Shown: positions 7,919 to 17,077, numbered from the stretch's first letter. The stretch is DNA of 64,000 bases from Kerstersia gyiorum (GCF_004216755.1 NZ_SGWZ01000002.1:248001-312000); one strand, 5' to 3'. The notes: generated from the letters alone by a model not told the origin. Numbers and translations are program-made.

Positions 7919-9307
7919 ATGAGCACCCGCATCGAAAAAGATACCTTCGGTCCCATCGAAGTGCCCGCCGAGCACCTGTGGGGCGCGCAGACCCAGCGTT
8001 CGCTGCATTTCTTCTCGATTTCCACCGAAAAGATGCCGGTTGCACTGGTTGAAGCGCTGGCCCGCGTCAAGCGCGCCGCCGCTCACGTCAATGCCGAACT
8101 GAAGCAGATCGACGCTGGCCAGGCCGATGCCATCATCAAGGCTGCCGATGAAGTCATCGCCGGCAAGTGGCCCAACGAATTCCCGCTGTCCGTGTGGCAG
8201 ACCGGTTCGGGCACGCAAAGCAACATGAACATGAACGAAGTGCTGGCCAACCGCGCTTCGGAACTGCTGGGCGGCGAACGCGGCGAAGCCCGCAAGGTGC
8301 ACCCCAATGACCACGTGAACCGTGGCCAGTCGTCCAACGACGTGTTCCCCACCGCCATGCACGTGGCTGCCGCCGTCGAGGTCGAGCGCCACCTGCTGCC
8401 GGCGCTGGCCAAGCTGAAGGCCGTCCTGCAAGCCAAGAGCGAGGCCTTCCGCGATATCGTCAAGATCGGCCGTACCCACCTGCAGGACGCCACGCCGCTG
8501 ACGCTGGGCCAGGAAATTTCCGGCTGGGTTGCCCAGCTGGAAATCGCCGAAAGCCAGATTCGCGCCACGCTGCCCGTGTTGCACGAGCTGGCCATTGGCG
8601 GCACGGCAGTCGGTACCGGTCTGAACGCCCACCCGGAATTCAGCAAGCGCGTCGCCGACGAACTGGCACGCGATACCAAGGTGGCTTTCGTTTCCGCGCC
8701 CAACAAGTTCCAGGCGCTGGCGGGTCATGAAGGCATCCTGTTTGCCCACGGCGCGCTCAAGACCCTGGCTGCCGGCCTGATCAAGATTGCCAACGACGTG
8801 CGCTGGCTGTCCAGCGGCCCGCGTTCCGGCCTGGGTGAAATCAGCATTCCGGAAAACGAACCGGGTTCCTCGATCATGCCGGGCAAGGTCAACCCGACCC
8901 AGTGCGAAGCGCTGACCATGCTGGGCGCGCAGGTGCTGGGCAATGACGTCGCCATCAACATCGGTGGCGCCAGCGGCAACTTCGAGCTGAACGTCTTCAA
9001 GCCGCTGGTGATCCACAACTTCCTGCAATCGGTGCGTTTGCTGGCTGACGGCATGGCGAGCTTCGGTGAGCACTGCGCGGTCGGTATCGAACCCAACCGC
9101 GACCGCATCACCGAACTGGTCAACCGCTCGCTGATGCTGGTCACTGCCCTGAACCCGCACATCGGTTACGACAAGGCTGCCCAGATCGCCAAGAAGGCCC
9201 ACAAGGAAAACCTGTCGCTGCGTGAATCGGCACTGGCATTGGGCTTCCTGACGGCCGAGCAGTTCGACGAGTGGGTGGTGCCGTCGCACATGACCAACCA
9301 GAAATAA
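7919..9307 (+). CDS. fumC: Class II fumarate hydratase
   Basis: Interconverts fumarate and malate in the TCA cycle as an oxygen-stable, iron-free homotetramer. The start is ATG 7919 (MSTRIEKDTFGPIEVP), the conserved class II opening; an upstream in-frame ATG at 7901 only adds six atypical residues. The length is 462 residues. Family signatures include TGSGTQSNMNMNEV, the HPNDHVNRGQSSND active-site segment, GRTHLQDATP, and GSSIMPGKVNP at residues 316-326. It stands alone, with a strong terminator behind it. Confidence 0.97.
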   Translation: MSTRIEKDTFGPIEVPAEHLWGAQTQRSLHFFSISTEKMPVALVEALARVKRAAAHVNAELKQIDAGQADAIIKAADEVIAGKWPNEFPLSVWQTGSGTQSNMNMNEVLANRASELLGGERGEARKVHPNDHVNRGQSSNDVFPTAMHVAAAVEVERHLLPALAKLKAVLQAKSEAFRDIVKIGRTHLQDATPLTLGQEISGWVAQLEIAESQIRATLPVLHELAIGGTAVGTGLNAHPEFSKRVADELARDTKVAFVSAPNKFQALAGHEGILFAHGALKTLAAGLIKIANDVRWLSSGPRSGLGEISIPENEPGSSIMPGKVNPTQCEALTMLGAQVLGNDVAINIGGASGNFELNVFKPLVIHNFLQSVRLLADGMASFGEHCAVGIEPNRDRITELVNRSLMLVTALNPHIGYDKAAQIAKKAHKENLSLRESALALGFLTAEQFDEWVVPSHMTNQK

Positions 9308-9373
9308 TCATCCGCCCCGTGCGGAGATTCATCGCGTTGGACGCCGTTCTCGGCAGAATGGCACGATGATGAA

Positions 9374-9409
9374 GGCATACGCAGCGTTATCGCTGGGTAT
9401 GCCTTTTTT
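9374..9409 (+). terminator. Rho-independent terminator of fumC
   Basis: A 13-nt arm GGCATACGCAGCG pairs with CGCTGGGTATGCC (one mismatch) around a TTAT loop and is followed by six T. It lies 66 nt after the fumC stop. The T-run is also the beginning of the first unit of the tandem repeat. Confidence 0.85.
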
Positions 9410-9731
9410 GTCGCCGGGCCGCCCCAAGACAAAAACGCCCCCTTGGGGGGGCAGCAAGCCGAAGGCGCAGTGTGGGGGCCCTTTTTGTCGCCGGGCCGCC
9501 CCAAGACAAAAACGCCCCCTTGGGGGGCAGCAAGCCGAAGGCGCAGCGTGGGGGCCCTTTTTGTCGCCGGGCCGCCCCAAGACAAAAACGCCCCCTCGGG
9601 GGGCAGCAAGCCGAAGGCGCGGCGTGGGGGCCCTTTTTGTCGCCGGGCCGCCCCAAGACAAAAACGCCCCCCTGGGGGGCAGCAAGCCGAAGGCGCAGCG
9701 TGGGGGCCCTTATTTATCGCCGGGCCGCCGG
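9405..9731. repeat. 76-bp tandem repeat, four full units and a partial fifth
   Basis: The units are 9405-9481 (77 bp), 9482-9557, 9558-9633 and 9634-9709 (76 bp each), then a decayed start of a fifth unit to about 9731. Each unit reads TTTTTGTC-(15 nt)-GACAAAAA, an 8-bp inverted repeat, then a C-run/G-run hairpin, then CAGCAAGCCGAAGGCG, then GTGGGGGCCC. Units differ at only a few positions. Because 76 is not a multiple of 3 and the unit reads through in several frames, the Pro/Gly-rich open frames here are not genes. A single diverged copy lies at 61618-61684, so the element is dispersed. Confidence 0.9.
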
Positions 9732-9766
9732 TAGGTAACAAGGGGTGCAAGTGCTTGGGAGCAAAC

Positions 9767-10957
9767 ATGGATGAAGCAATGCAGGACGATGGCCTGGACA
9801 GGGAGGCCTGCCGGCAGGCACAGGTCGAGGCCGGGGCGTTGGTGCGGCTGGGCGAAGCGATCCGCACCGACATCCGGGCAGGCCGGATGTATGGTGCTTC
9901 CGTGGCGGTGGCGCGTGGCGGCAGGCTGCTGTACCACGCTGCCATCGGCGAGGCGGCGCCTGGCCGTTCGGCCAGGACGGACGACATTTATTTATTGATG
10001 TCGCTGTCGAAGTCTTTTACCGCCGTGCTGGTTCTGCAAGCGATCGAGCGTGGCTGGTTCGGCCTGGACGACAGGGTGGCCGATTGGTGGCCAGCGTTCG
10101 GAGCCGCAGGCAAGCAGGACATCAGTGTGCGTCAATTGTTGACGCATTGCGCCGGCATGCCTACCGGGCTGATGCCGCCGGTGGATGTGCCGCCCGCGCA
10201 GATAGGTGACCTGGCGTTGTTTGCCGGTGCATTGGCAACCTTGCCGCCGCTGTATCCGCCGGGTTCGCAGGTGTTCTACAGCCCGACGGCGGCCTATGCG
10301 GTGCTGGGACAATTGCTGGTGCTGACCGATCCCCAGGGGCGCGCCTTTCGGGATATCGCCAGGCAGCAGTTGTTCGAACCACTGGGAATGAGGGATACCT
10401 CCTTCGGCATGCGGCCTGATGCCGCGCGCCGGGTGCCCATGTCCTATACCCCTGCCATGTCGACGCTGGAAGGTCAGGCTGTCGCCGGCTTGCTGAACCA
10501 TGTGCTCGGTGAACGAGCCGAACTGCCGGCTGGTGGAGCGCTGAGCACGCTGGACGATGTGCTGCGTTTCGCTGAGGCCATGCGTCAGGAGGGCAGGCTG
10601 GGAGATGTCCGCGTGTTGTCTGCAGAGGTTCTGCGCGAGGCGTGCCGCAGTCATACCGGATCGGCACGCAATATGGGGTGGGAAGGTTACCGGCAGGAGT
10701 ACGGCCTGGCGGAAACGCCTGCACACTATTCCTTGCTGGGTGGACAGGTGCGGGGAGAGGGCCAACATTTGAGCGCTGCGGGACGTTTCGCCAGTGCGGG
10801 GGCTTTTTATTCGGTAGGACGTGGCAGCACGCTGTGGATGGTGGACCCCGAGCGCGAACTGAGCTTTGTATTTCTCGGTGCCGGTGTCATTGAAGGCCTG
10901 GCACATACTGAACGCTTGTCACGGCTGAGTGACCTGGTGACGGCAGCTTGCCAGTAA
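9767..10957 (+). CDS. Serine hydrolase of the beta-lactamase/class C esterase family
   Basis: A 396-residue beta-lactamase-fold hydrolase. The nucleophile motif SLSK is at residues 79-82, and YSPTAAY takes the place of the second (YxN-type) motif. No signal peptide is visible, so a cytoplasmic esterase or peptidase-like role is more likely than antibiotic resistance; the substrate is unknown. Start at ATG 9767, which has a GGGAGC ribosome binding site five bases upstream; the frame is open further back only through the repeat block. It is convergent with the TonB-dependent receptor and shares its terminator. Confidence 0.85.
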   Translation: MDEAMQDDGLDREACRQAQVEAGALVRLGEAIRTDIRAGRMYGASVAVARGGRLLYHAAIGEAAPGRSARTDDIYLLMSLSKSFTAVLVLQAIERGWFGLDDRVADWWPAFGAAGKQDISVRQLLTHCAGMPTGLMPPVDVPPAQIGDLALFAGALATLPPLYPPGSQVFYSPTAAYAVLGQLLVLTDPQGRAFRDIARQQLFEPLGMRDTSFGMRPDAARRVPMSYTPAMSTLEGQAVAGLLNHVLGERAELPAGGALSTLDDVLRFAEAMRQEGRLGDVRVLSAEVLREACRSHTGSARNMGWEGYRQEYGLAETPAHYSLLGGQVRGEGQHLSAAGRFASAGAFYSVGRGSTLWMVDPERELSFVFLGAGVIEGLAHTERLSRLSDLVTAACQ

Positions 10958-10960
10958 AAA

Positions 10961-10989
10961 AAAACCGGAAACGAGAGGTTTCCGGTTTT
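10961..10989. terminator. Bidirectional terminator between the serine hydrolase and TonB-dependent receptor genes
   Basis: A perfect 11-bp stem, AAAACCGGAAA (10961-10971) with TTTCCGGTTTT (10979-10989), has a 7-nt loop. A-runs and T-runs flank both sides, so it can serve both convergent genes. Confidence 0.85.
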
Positions 10990-11007
10990 CTCCTGGCCTG
11001 AGTGCTA

Positions 11008-13224
11008 TCAGTAGCTGTAGCTCACCGAGAGCTGAACATTGCGGCCCGCTTCGGTATACATATCCAGGCCGGCGCTGGTGCTGCTGATGTCCTGGACGTT
11101 GATGCTGCGCCAGTACTTTTTATCGAAGAGGTTGAACACCCCGGCTTGCAGTCTCAGGCCCTTGGCTTCCGGCGGCGTGACCCAGCCGATCAGGTCCAGG
11201 GTGCCGTAGCCGGGAGCCTTGAACGTGGTGTCGTCCTTGACTTTGTCACGCTTGCGGGCCAGCGTGAGGATGCTTTCCGCACCCCAGTTTTCCTGGCTAT
11301 AGCGCAGCCCCAGTACGGTTTTCAGTGGCGAAATGGAGTTCAGGTACGAGTTGTCTTCGCGATTGCGGCCTTGCGACCAGGCCAGCGAGCCCCAGACGTC
11401 CCAGTTGCGGGCGAACTGCCATTGCCCTTGCGCTTCGGCACCATAGATACGCACCCGGTTCACGTTCTGGAACTGGTAGTGGGTGAAGGCGGGATTGGCG
11501 TCGTCGGGCCAGCCTTCCATATTGATGAAGTTCTTGTAGCGGGTATCGAAGAAGGTCAGGCTGGCGCTGGCCTGGCTGCTGTTCCAGCGTGCCCCGAGTT
11601 CATACCCGGAGCTGGTTTCCGGCTTCAGGTCAGGGTTGGGGTGCAAGGTATAGCCGTAGTACGGGCTGCTCGTATTGCTGAACTGGCCATTGACCTCCAC
11701 CAGGTTGGGGGCACGGAAGCCCTGGGCGTATTGCACGAACAGGGTGACGTTATCGGTTGCGTACCAGGTGGCCAGCAGCTTGGGCGAGAAGCGGGAATCC
11801 CGTTGTTTGACGGCAGTGCCGTTCTGCTGTTCCAGCGTCGTGTCCGACAGCGGATTCTGCTCGTAATGGTCGTAGCGGATTCCCGGCGTCAGTGACACCT
11901 GGTCGTGCAGGAAGCCGATTTCATCTTCCATGAACAGGCCGAACTGCGTGATCTTGGTCTTGGGAACGGTGCGCAGGTTGATTGTGCTGCTTTCAGGGTA
12001 TCCTGCCGCGAACTCCTCGGTACGTGACTGCCACCACTCGCCGCCTGCGCTGATGCGATTGCTGACGGTGCCGGTCAGTTGCTTGGAGGCCAGGGCAGAC
12101 AGGCCATACAAGGATTGCCGATACTGGCCGTTGCGTTCATACCTGGGAGCATTGCTGCGCACCTGGTGGTCAAATTGATCGCTATCCAGGCGCGAGTAAT
12201 AGACGCGGGCGGAGGCCAGGTCGATGAGCTTGTCCTGATCCGGAGCCTTGTAGTCATACTCCATCGACAGGCGGTAGCGTTTTTCGCTGTCGTCCGTGTG
12301 GCTGGACAGGATTTGGGTCGCCGTGCCCATGACGGAGCCCAGCGCATTCAGGCGATCCGAGTGATAGTTGGTCTTGCGGTATTCGCCGGTCAGCCCCAGC
12401 TTGTGGCCGCCGACGAAGTCGTGCTGCAGTTTGCCCAGCACGTTGCTGCGGCTGTTTTTCTGCGGGTTGGGCTTAGTCCTCGATGCGCCAGTGGAGTCGT
12501 CCTTGCCCTGGTTCTCGTACTCGTGACCTTTCCGGCCGCCAGCCTGAATCAGCCAGGCCGTGTTGTCATTGTCGAACAGGCCGGCGAGCGCGACATTCAG
12601 GCCGCGGCTGCCATCGTCGCTGCGGTAGTCCATCACGCCACGGGCACCGAACGATTCGCCTGGGCGGATGACGTCGGAAGGGTCCAGGGTACGCAGGCCG
12701 ACGATGCCGGCGAGGGCGGAAGAACCATATAGCGTCGACCCTGGGCCGCGCACGATATCCACCGATTTCAGTGAAGTGAAATCCACCATGTCCTGGCCGA
12801 TGCTGTCCCGGCCCGTGAACTCGAAAACATCCGGCAGGCGAATGCCGTCCACAAGGGTCAGAACGCGGGCGCCCTGCAGGCCGCGAATATTGATTTGAGT
12901 GTTGCCGTTGCGCAGGCTACGGCCTGCTTCGATGCCCGGTTCGGCGCGCTGGCCGAGATCCTGGAAATTGTGGATGAAACGCTCGTCCAGGGTTTCGCGC
13001 GAGGTCGTCGTGGCCGAGGGCGGAATGCCTGCTGCGTCTTGCTCGAAGCGGGTCGCGGTGATGACGGTAGGCGTCAGCAGCCTGACGGGGCTTTCCTGAA
13101 CGGTATTGACCTGGCTGGTGTTTACGTCGTCTGTGGCGGTGTTATCTGCAGCGATGGCGAGATTGGTGCCGGTCAGAGCCGTTGCGATCAAGCTACTCAG
13201 TAGCGTTGGACGAAGCGTGCGCAT
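11008..13224 (-). CDS. TonB-dependent outer membrane receptor, heme/hemoglobin type
   Basis: Imports a siderophore or heme compound across the outer membrane using TonB energy. I chose ATG 13224 because it places a normal signal peptide (MRTLRPTLLSSLIATALTG, ending AIAA) at the N-terminus, giving 738 residues; longer starts add unstructured sequence. The plug domain has TPTVITATR, NINIRGLQGARVLTLVDGIR and VDIVRGPGSTLYG. The barrel carries FRAP and NPDL boxes with a histidine between them (TLHPNPDL), the signature of heme/hemoglobin receptors such as HemR. The C-terminus ends in the aromatic VSYSY. No heme-utilisation genes adjoin it, so ligand identity is inference. A weak Fur-like site lies upstream. 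Confidence 0.88.
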   Translation of the reverse strand: MRTLRPTLLSSLIATALTGTNLAIAADNTATDDVNTSQVNTVQESPVRLLTPTVITATRFEQDAAGIPPSATTTSRETLDERFIHNFQDLGQRAEPGIEAGRSLRNGNTQINIRGLQGARVLTLVDGIRLPDVFEFTGRDSIGQDMVDFTSLKSVDIVRGPGSTLYGSSALAGIVGLRTLDPSDVIRPGESFGARGVMDYRSDDGSRGLNVALAGLFDNDNTAWLIQAGGRKGHEYENQGKDDSTGASRTKPNPQKNSRSNVLGKLQHDFVGGHKLGLTGEYRKTNYHSDRLNALGSVMGTATQILSSHTDDSEKRYRLSMEYDYKAPDQDKLIDLASARVYYSRLDSDQFDHQVRSNAPRYERNGQYRQSLYGLSALASKQLTGTVSNRISAGGEWWQSRTEEFAAGYPESSTINLRTVPKTKITQFGLFMEDEIGFLHDQVSLTPGIRYDHYEQNPLSDTTLEQQNGTAVKQRDSRFSPKLLATWYATDNVTLFVQYAQGFRAPNLVEVNGQFSNTSSPYYGYTLHPNPDLKPETSSGYELGARWNSSQASASLTFFDTRYKNFINMEGWPDDANPAFTHYQFQNVNRVRIYGAEAQGQWQFARNWDVWGSLAWSQGRNREDNSYLNSISPLKTVLGLRYSQENWGAESILTLARKRDKVKDDTTFKAPGYGTLDLIGWVTPPEAKGLRLQAGVFNLFDKKYWRSINVQDISSTSAGLDMYTEAGRNVQLSVSYSY

Positions 13225-13715
13225 CAGTAAATCCACGGAGCTTGCAAGCGGAACCCGAGGCACGAGGCTGAAAGTGGCTGCATGTTGGGTAACGCTGTGC
13301 GGATGATTCGGAAATGGGTGGCGGATAGGCGGCAATGAGTGGTTTTGCCACCAGAGTGAGAGAACTTAAATGATTAGAATTCTTATGTCTATGTTAGAAA
13401 GTCTTTATTTTTATGGGTATATATCCCGAGAAATCTCTAAAACCTTAGTTTTCCTGGGCCTTTTCTATTCAAGTCCATAGAAAAATACGTGTTTCATCAG
13501 ATTGGGTTGTTGTATTTTTCCGTCACGTTTGGCGGTTCGGGGGCAGGCGCGAGGGCGTTGGCATGCGGCCACTCGACAGCGTGGGGGTGCAGGCTCGCAT
13601 GGCGGCAGATGATGTGGATCAGCCCAAGGCGCGGGCGCGCACGGACGGCAGGGGGTGCGGGATCTATCGCCGACGGAAAAACGATGGCTCGCAGGTGTCT
13701 GCCTTTCAGGGAAGG
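13225..13715. other. AT-rich intergenic region upstream of the heme-type receptor
   Basis: These 491 bp hold no credible gene. The half nearest the receptor (about 13355-13515) is markedly AT-rich, as expected for its promoter, and includes GGGTATATATCCC near 13415. The other half is ordinary GC-rich sequence running to the stop of the lipoprotein gene, which is on the same strand. Confidence 0.5.
13366..13384 (-). promoter_or_regulatory. Weak Fur-box-like sequence upstream of the heme-type receptor
   Basis: TTAAATGATTAGAATTCTT matches the 19-bp Fur consensus at about 11 positions by eye. It lies about 140 nt upstream of the chosen start. Regulation by iron is expected for this receptor family, but the site itself is marginal. 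Confidence 0.3.
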
Positions 13716-14396
13716 TTAGAGCCCTGGCACCGTCTTGAAGCCGCCGAAGAAAGCGCATTGGCCGGGAAAGCCCGGGCGGCCATCGCAGGCCTTCAGGCAG
13801 CCTGGCTTGTCTCCTGCAAAGTGCGCTGCCACTGACATTTCAAACCCGTAAGTGGGCGTGGTGACGTCGAAACGGCTTTCGCAGACGGTGTCGAGGCTAT
13901 AGGAGAAGGTCATGGCCTCGTTGCGGCCATTGATGGAGAAGGCGACCTGGAAGCTGTCCAGGCTGCGCCATCCGGCGCGAGGCAACACCAGGAAACGGTA
14001 GCGTTTCTCGTCCAGGCGTTCGCCGAATACCTTCAGCTTGGCTGTGGAAGAATCCGTTTTTGGCGACGGATATGGCAGCGCCAGCAAGGCGCGTGGATCG
14101 CCCAGCACGCCCAGGTCGAAACCGATACCTTTCTGATAGAAAGGAATTTCGATATTGGGATAGCCAGAGATTGCCAGGTGTTTGTTGGGCGCCAGGCCTT
14201 GCCTGGACTGCGGCGCGTAGTCTGGCGCGCGGGCAAACGTCACTTCCAGTGTCAATACGGCTTCGGCGGGGTTGGCTTCTTCGCTGCGTATGTCGTCCAG
14301 GCGGTTGGGGCCGTGGCTGGCGCAGCCCGCCAGCAGCAGTGCCGGCAACGCCAGCGGTACCAGGCCTGCGCGGCGCGCAAAGCATCTCAAGCTCAT
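13716..14396 (-). CDS. Predicted lipoprotein of unknown function
   Basis: I do not recognise this 226-residue protein. The N-terminus is a lipoprotein signal peptide with the lipobox LLAGC (Cys at about residue 25), so it should be anchored in a membrane facing the periplasm. The mature part is rich in beta-prone segments and has four further cysteines in its C-terminal third (around VCESRF and GCLKACDG...GQC), compatible with disulfides. It begins 1 nt after the stop of the upstream exported-protein gene (TGACATG junction), so the two are co-transcribed and probably work together. No transporter or enzyme adjoins them. Confidence 0.75.
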   Translation of the reverse strand: MSLRCFARRAGLVPLALPALLLAGCASHGPNRLDDIRSEEANPAEAVLTLEVTFARAPDYAPQSRQGLAPNKHLAISGYPNIEIPFYQKGIGFDLGVLGDPRALLALPYPSPKTDSSTAKLKVFGERLDEKRYRFLVLPRAGWRSLDSFQVAFSINGRNEAMTFSYSLDTVCESRFDVTTPTYGFEMSVAAHFAGDKPGCLKACDGRPGFPGQCAFFGGFKTVPGL

Positions 14397-14397
14397 G

Positions 14398-15279
14398 TCA
14401 CTGCTCCTGCCGGACCGGGAGGACGTTCAGGCCTTGCCCGCGGAACTGCCATCCGTCTTTGGTTTCCTGCCAGCGGAAGTTTCGGTTGATCCACTCGGCT
14501 TTCATGTTCTCGTACAGGCGGCGTTGGTCGATCGGCTTGCCGGCTTCGCGCTGTTGCCTGGCGATCACGTAGGTTTCGTCCCATATTGGCTGGAAGGCTT
14601 TGTTTTGCAGCGCCTTGGTGAACGGTACACGGGCGTAGACCCCGTCGTTCGTTGCGCTGAGGCGGATTTCGTTGTCCAACAGCAAAGCGGCGCTGCGGTT
14701 GTCCGGCGCAACCGATACCAGGCGTGAGAACGGTGTTCCATTCTGCCCGGGAAGGCGGTCTTCGAACCACAGCACCTGCCCTGTGGAAGTGTCCAGCGCG
14801 CGCGAACCTGCGATGAACAGCAGTAGATCCTTGCGGCCCGGTTGCGCCAGGCCCAGGTCCGGGTCCCGCGTGTCGATGACCGGGCTGAGCACCCGAGCCA
14901 ATGGCGTGTCGTTCTGTACTGAAATCAGGATCGTGCCCACTCCCATGAGGTCGTTCGATACTGCCAGCAATACCGGCTGGCCGCCGATCTCGGGCCCCAG
15001 GGCCTGGACATGAATGAATTCCACTGCGTTCAGGGGGCGATAAGTCTGGCCGTGATAGCTGATGGTGCGCAGGTAAGACCCGCTGCGCGAGTCCAGCCGG
15101 AAGGCGCCAAGCTCTTCGCTGACGCGGCTGTCGGCCCCCGGCTGTGCCGGGGTTGCCGTTTGCGCATTGGCGGCCATGGGCGCCAGCGTTACCGCCAGGG
15201 TCAGGCTGATCCTGGTCAGAATGGCAGGCCAAGAAATGAAATTGGTTCGAGAGAACTGCGCCACGGCTTCCCCAGTCAT
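14398..15279 (-). CDS. Predicted secreted protein of unknown function
   Basis: A 293-residue protein that I do not recognise. Residues 1-40 contain a long n-region and a hydrophobic stretch (ISLTLAVTLAPMAANAQ), consistent with Sec export and cleavage after ANA. The mature part has repeated short beta-strand-like segments (LLLFIAGSRALD, SAALLLDNEIRLS), which suggest a beta-rich fold such as a propeller-like or lectin-like domain, but no family motif is evident. It contains no internal cysteine pair. It is the first gene of a two-gene unit with the lipoprotein at 13716-14396 and is divergent from xerD. The start is somewhat uncertain. Confidence 0.72.
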   Translation of the reverse strand: MTGEAVAQFSRTNFISWPAILTRISLTLAVTLAPMAANAQTATPAQPGADSRVSEELGAFRLDSRSGSYLRTISYHGQTYRPLNAVEFIHVQALGPEIGGQPVLLAVSNDLMGVGTILISVQNDTPLARVLSPVIDTRDPDLGLAQPGRKDLLLFIAGSRALDTSTGQVLWFEDRLPGQNGTPFSRLVSVAPDNRSAALLLDNEIRLSATNDGVYARVPFTKALQNKAFQPIWDETYVIARQQREAGKPIDQRRLYENMKAEWINRNFRWQETKDGWQFRGQGLNVLPVRQEQ

Positions 15280-15555
15280 CCCTGCTTAAGTCGGAACTGA
15301 TGGATTCTATCGTATGCGGTTCGTTGCCGATGCCGCCTGGTGGCTCATCCTGTCCGATCTTGTGCAACAAGGTCATTCAGCACATGCCAGCGATATCCTC
15401 CAGGATAGCAAGGGCGGCAAGGCTGTCGGCGCGTGCGCGCGTGCAGCAACCGAGTGCGCAATTCAACGGCGGCCACTGTCGTTCTTGACGGCTCACGGCC
15501 ATTGATCCAGAATCAAGCGCTTCAATTTTTAGCAGGGCCGGAGGCCTTACGCGCG

Positions 15556-16470
15556 ATGGCTCCAGGCAAGCAGGCAGCAGGCGACACGCCGCTGATAGAC
15601 CCTTTCATTGACGCTTTGTGGCTGGAAGACGGGCTGGCGGCCAATACGCTGGCGGCTTACCGGCGCGATTTGCGCGGCTGGTCGGCGTGGTTGCAGGAAA
15701 CCAGGGGCATGGCGCTGGCCGATGCCAGCGCGGCCGACGTGTCGGCGTGGTTTGCGGCCAGCCATGCCGATACCCGCCCGAGCACGGCGAACCGCCGCCT
15801 GGCAACCTTGCGGCGTTTCTATGCCTGGGCCTTGCGGCAGGGGCATGTCCGCGCCGACCCCTGCCTGAATATTCCCAGTGCGCGGCAGGCCGAGCGCTTT
15901 CCCAAGACCTTGTCCGAAGGACAGGTGGAAGCCCTGCTGGCGGCACCGGATTTGCGCCAGCCAGCGGGCTTGCGCGACCGTGCCATGCTGGAAACCCTTT
16001 ATGCCACCGGCTTGCGGGTGTCGGAACTGGTGTCCTTGACGGTGCTGGATGTCAGCCTGAACGAAGGCGTGGTGCGGGTGCGCCATGGCAAGGGGGACAA
16101 GGCCAGGCTGGTGCCGCTGGGCGGGGTTGCGGCGGATTGGCTGCAGGATTACCTGGATCAGGCCCGCGGCGTGATCCTGGCGGGCAAGGTAACGGATGCC
16201 TTGTTCGTGACCCGCCTGGGAGCGGGTATGACGCGTCAGGCGTTCTGGCAGCTGGTGCGCAAGTACGCCATGTTGGCAGATATCCACGCGCCGCTGTCGC
16301 CGCACGTACTGCGTCACGCCTTCGCCACACACCTGCTCAACCACGGTGCGGACCTGCGCGTGGTGCAGATGCTGCTGGGGCATGCCGATATTTCCACCAC
16401 GCAGATTTATACTCACGTTGCCCGCGAGCGCCTGAAAACGCTGCACGCACAACATCATCCCAGAGGTTAG
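15556..16470 (+). CDS. xerD: Tyrosine recombinase XerD
   Basis: With XerC it resolves chromosome dimers at dif near the terminus. The protein has 304 residues from ATG 15556. All catalytic residues of the tyrosine recombinase family are visible: Arg154 (ATGLRVSEL), Lys179 (HGKGDKARL), His250 and Arg253 (HVLRHAF), His276 (LGHADIS) and nucleophile Tyr285 (IYTHV). The N-terminal SAM-like DNA-binding domain contains the NTLAAYRRDLRGW segment. It fits XerD better than a phage integrase in length and in lacking an adjacent att site. ybaK starts 3 nt after its stop. Confidence 0.95.
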   Translation: MAPGKQAAGDTPLIDPFIDALWLEDGLAANTLAAYRRDLRGWSAWLQETRGMALADASAADVSAWFAASHADTRPSTANRRLATLRRFYAWALRQGHVRADPCLNIPSARQAERFPKTLSEGQVEALLAAPDLRQPAGLRDRAMLETLYATGLRVSELVSLTVLDVSLNEGVVRVRHGKGDKARLVPLGGVAADWLQDYLDQARGVILAGKVTDALFVTRLGAGMTRQAFWQLVRKYAMLADIHAPLSPHVLRHAFATHLLNHGADLRVVQMLLGHADISTTQIYTHVARERLKTLHAQHHPRG

Positions 16471-16473
16471 CAA

Positions 16474-16971
16474 GTGAAGTCCCGCCACGTATCGGAAACG
16501 CCCGCGACACAGTTCCTCAAGCGCCATGGCGTTGCCTTCGAGGAGCGTGTCTATGATTATGTCGAGCATGGCGGTACGGCCGAGGCATCGCGGCAGCTGG
16601 GCATGGACCCGCATTCTGTCATCAAGACACTGGTCTTCGAGGACGAAAAGGCTCAGCCCCTGATTGTGCTGATGCATGGCGATTGCGAGGTGTCGGCGAA
16701 GAATCTGGCGCGTCAGACCGGCGCACGCAAAACGGCGCCATGCGCGCCAGAAGTGGCGCAGCGCCATTCGGGTTATTTTGTCGGAGGGACGTCGCCATTC
16801 GGTACCCGAAAACGCATGCCGATCTGGGTGCAGCAGAGCATCCTGGAACTGCCTCGTATCCTGATCAACGGCGGCCGGCGCGGTTATCTACTGGAAATCG
16901 ACCCCCAGGCGCTGGTGACTGTGCTGGGCGCCAAGCCGGTCGATGCCGCCCTGAACCACGACGAAAGCTAG
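16474..16971 (+). CDS. ybaK: Cys-tRNA(Pro)/aminoacyl-tRNA deacylase, YbaK/EbsC family
   Basis: A 165-residue trans-editing enzyme that hydrolyses mischarged Cys-tRNA(Pro) and related species. The YbaK fold is recognisable from VIKTLVFED, the lysine-containing SAKNLARQTG and the glycine loop YFVGGTSPFGTRK near residues 105-115, where the catalytic backbone of the family lies. It follows xerD by 3 nt, so it is probably translated from the same message. The ATG start is preceded by a GAGGTTAGC-type sequence. Confidence 0.9.
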   Translation: MKSRHVSETPATQFLKRHGVAFEERVYDYVEHGGTAEASRQLGMDPHSVIKTLVFEDEKAQPLIVLMHGDCEVSAKNLARQTGARKTAPCAPEVAQRHSGYFVGGTSPFGTRKRMPIWVQQSILELPRILINGGRRGYLLEIDPQALVTVLGAKPVDAALNHDES

Positions 16972-17077
16972 GGTGGCGCAGGTCGGTTCCGGCAGCCGGG
17001 ACAGGTGTGCAAGCGCCCGCTTCCGCCACCCGGCGATCTGGCCGCCGGGAGCCCGGACAGTCTGGTAAAGTAGCGTC

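Noticed and set aside
9405..9731. CRISPR array
   Set aside because: Units are contiguous with no unique spacers of constant length between short repeats, and there are no cas genes nearby.
9166..9987. Pro/Gly-rich repeat protein on the minus strand through the tandem repeats
   Set aside because: The unit is 76 bp, so the frame shifts at every repeat and the apparent peptide repeat is a translation of extragenic DNA that reads similarly in several frames.
15433..16470. Longer XerD starting at 15433
   Set aside because: The added N-terminal residues do not resemble XerD, and ATG 15556 gives the expected length and catalytic residue numbering.
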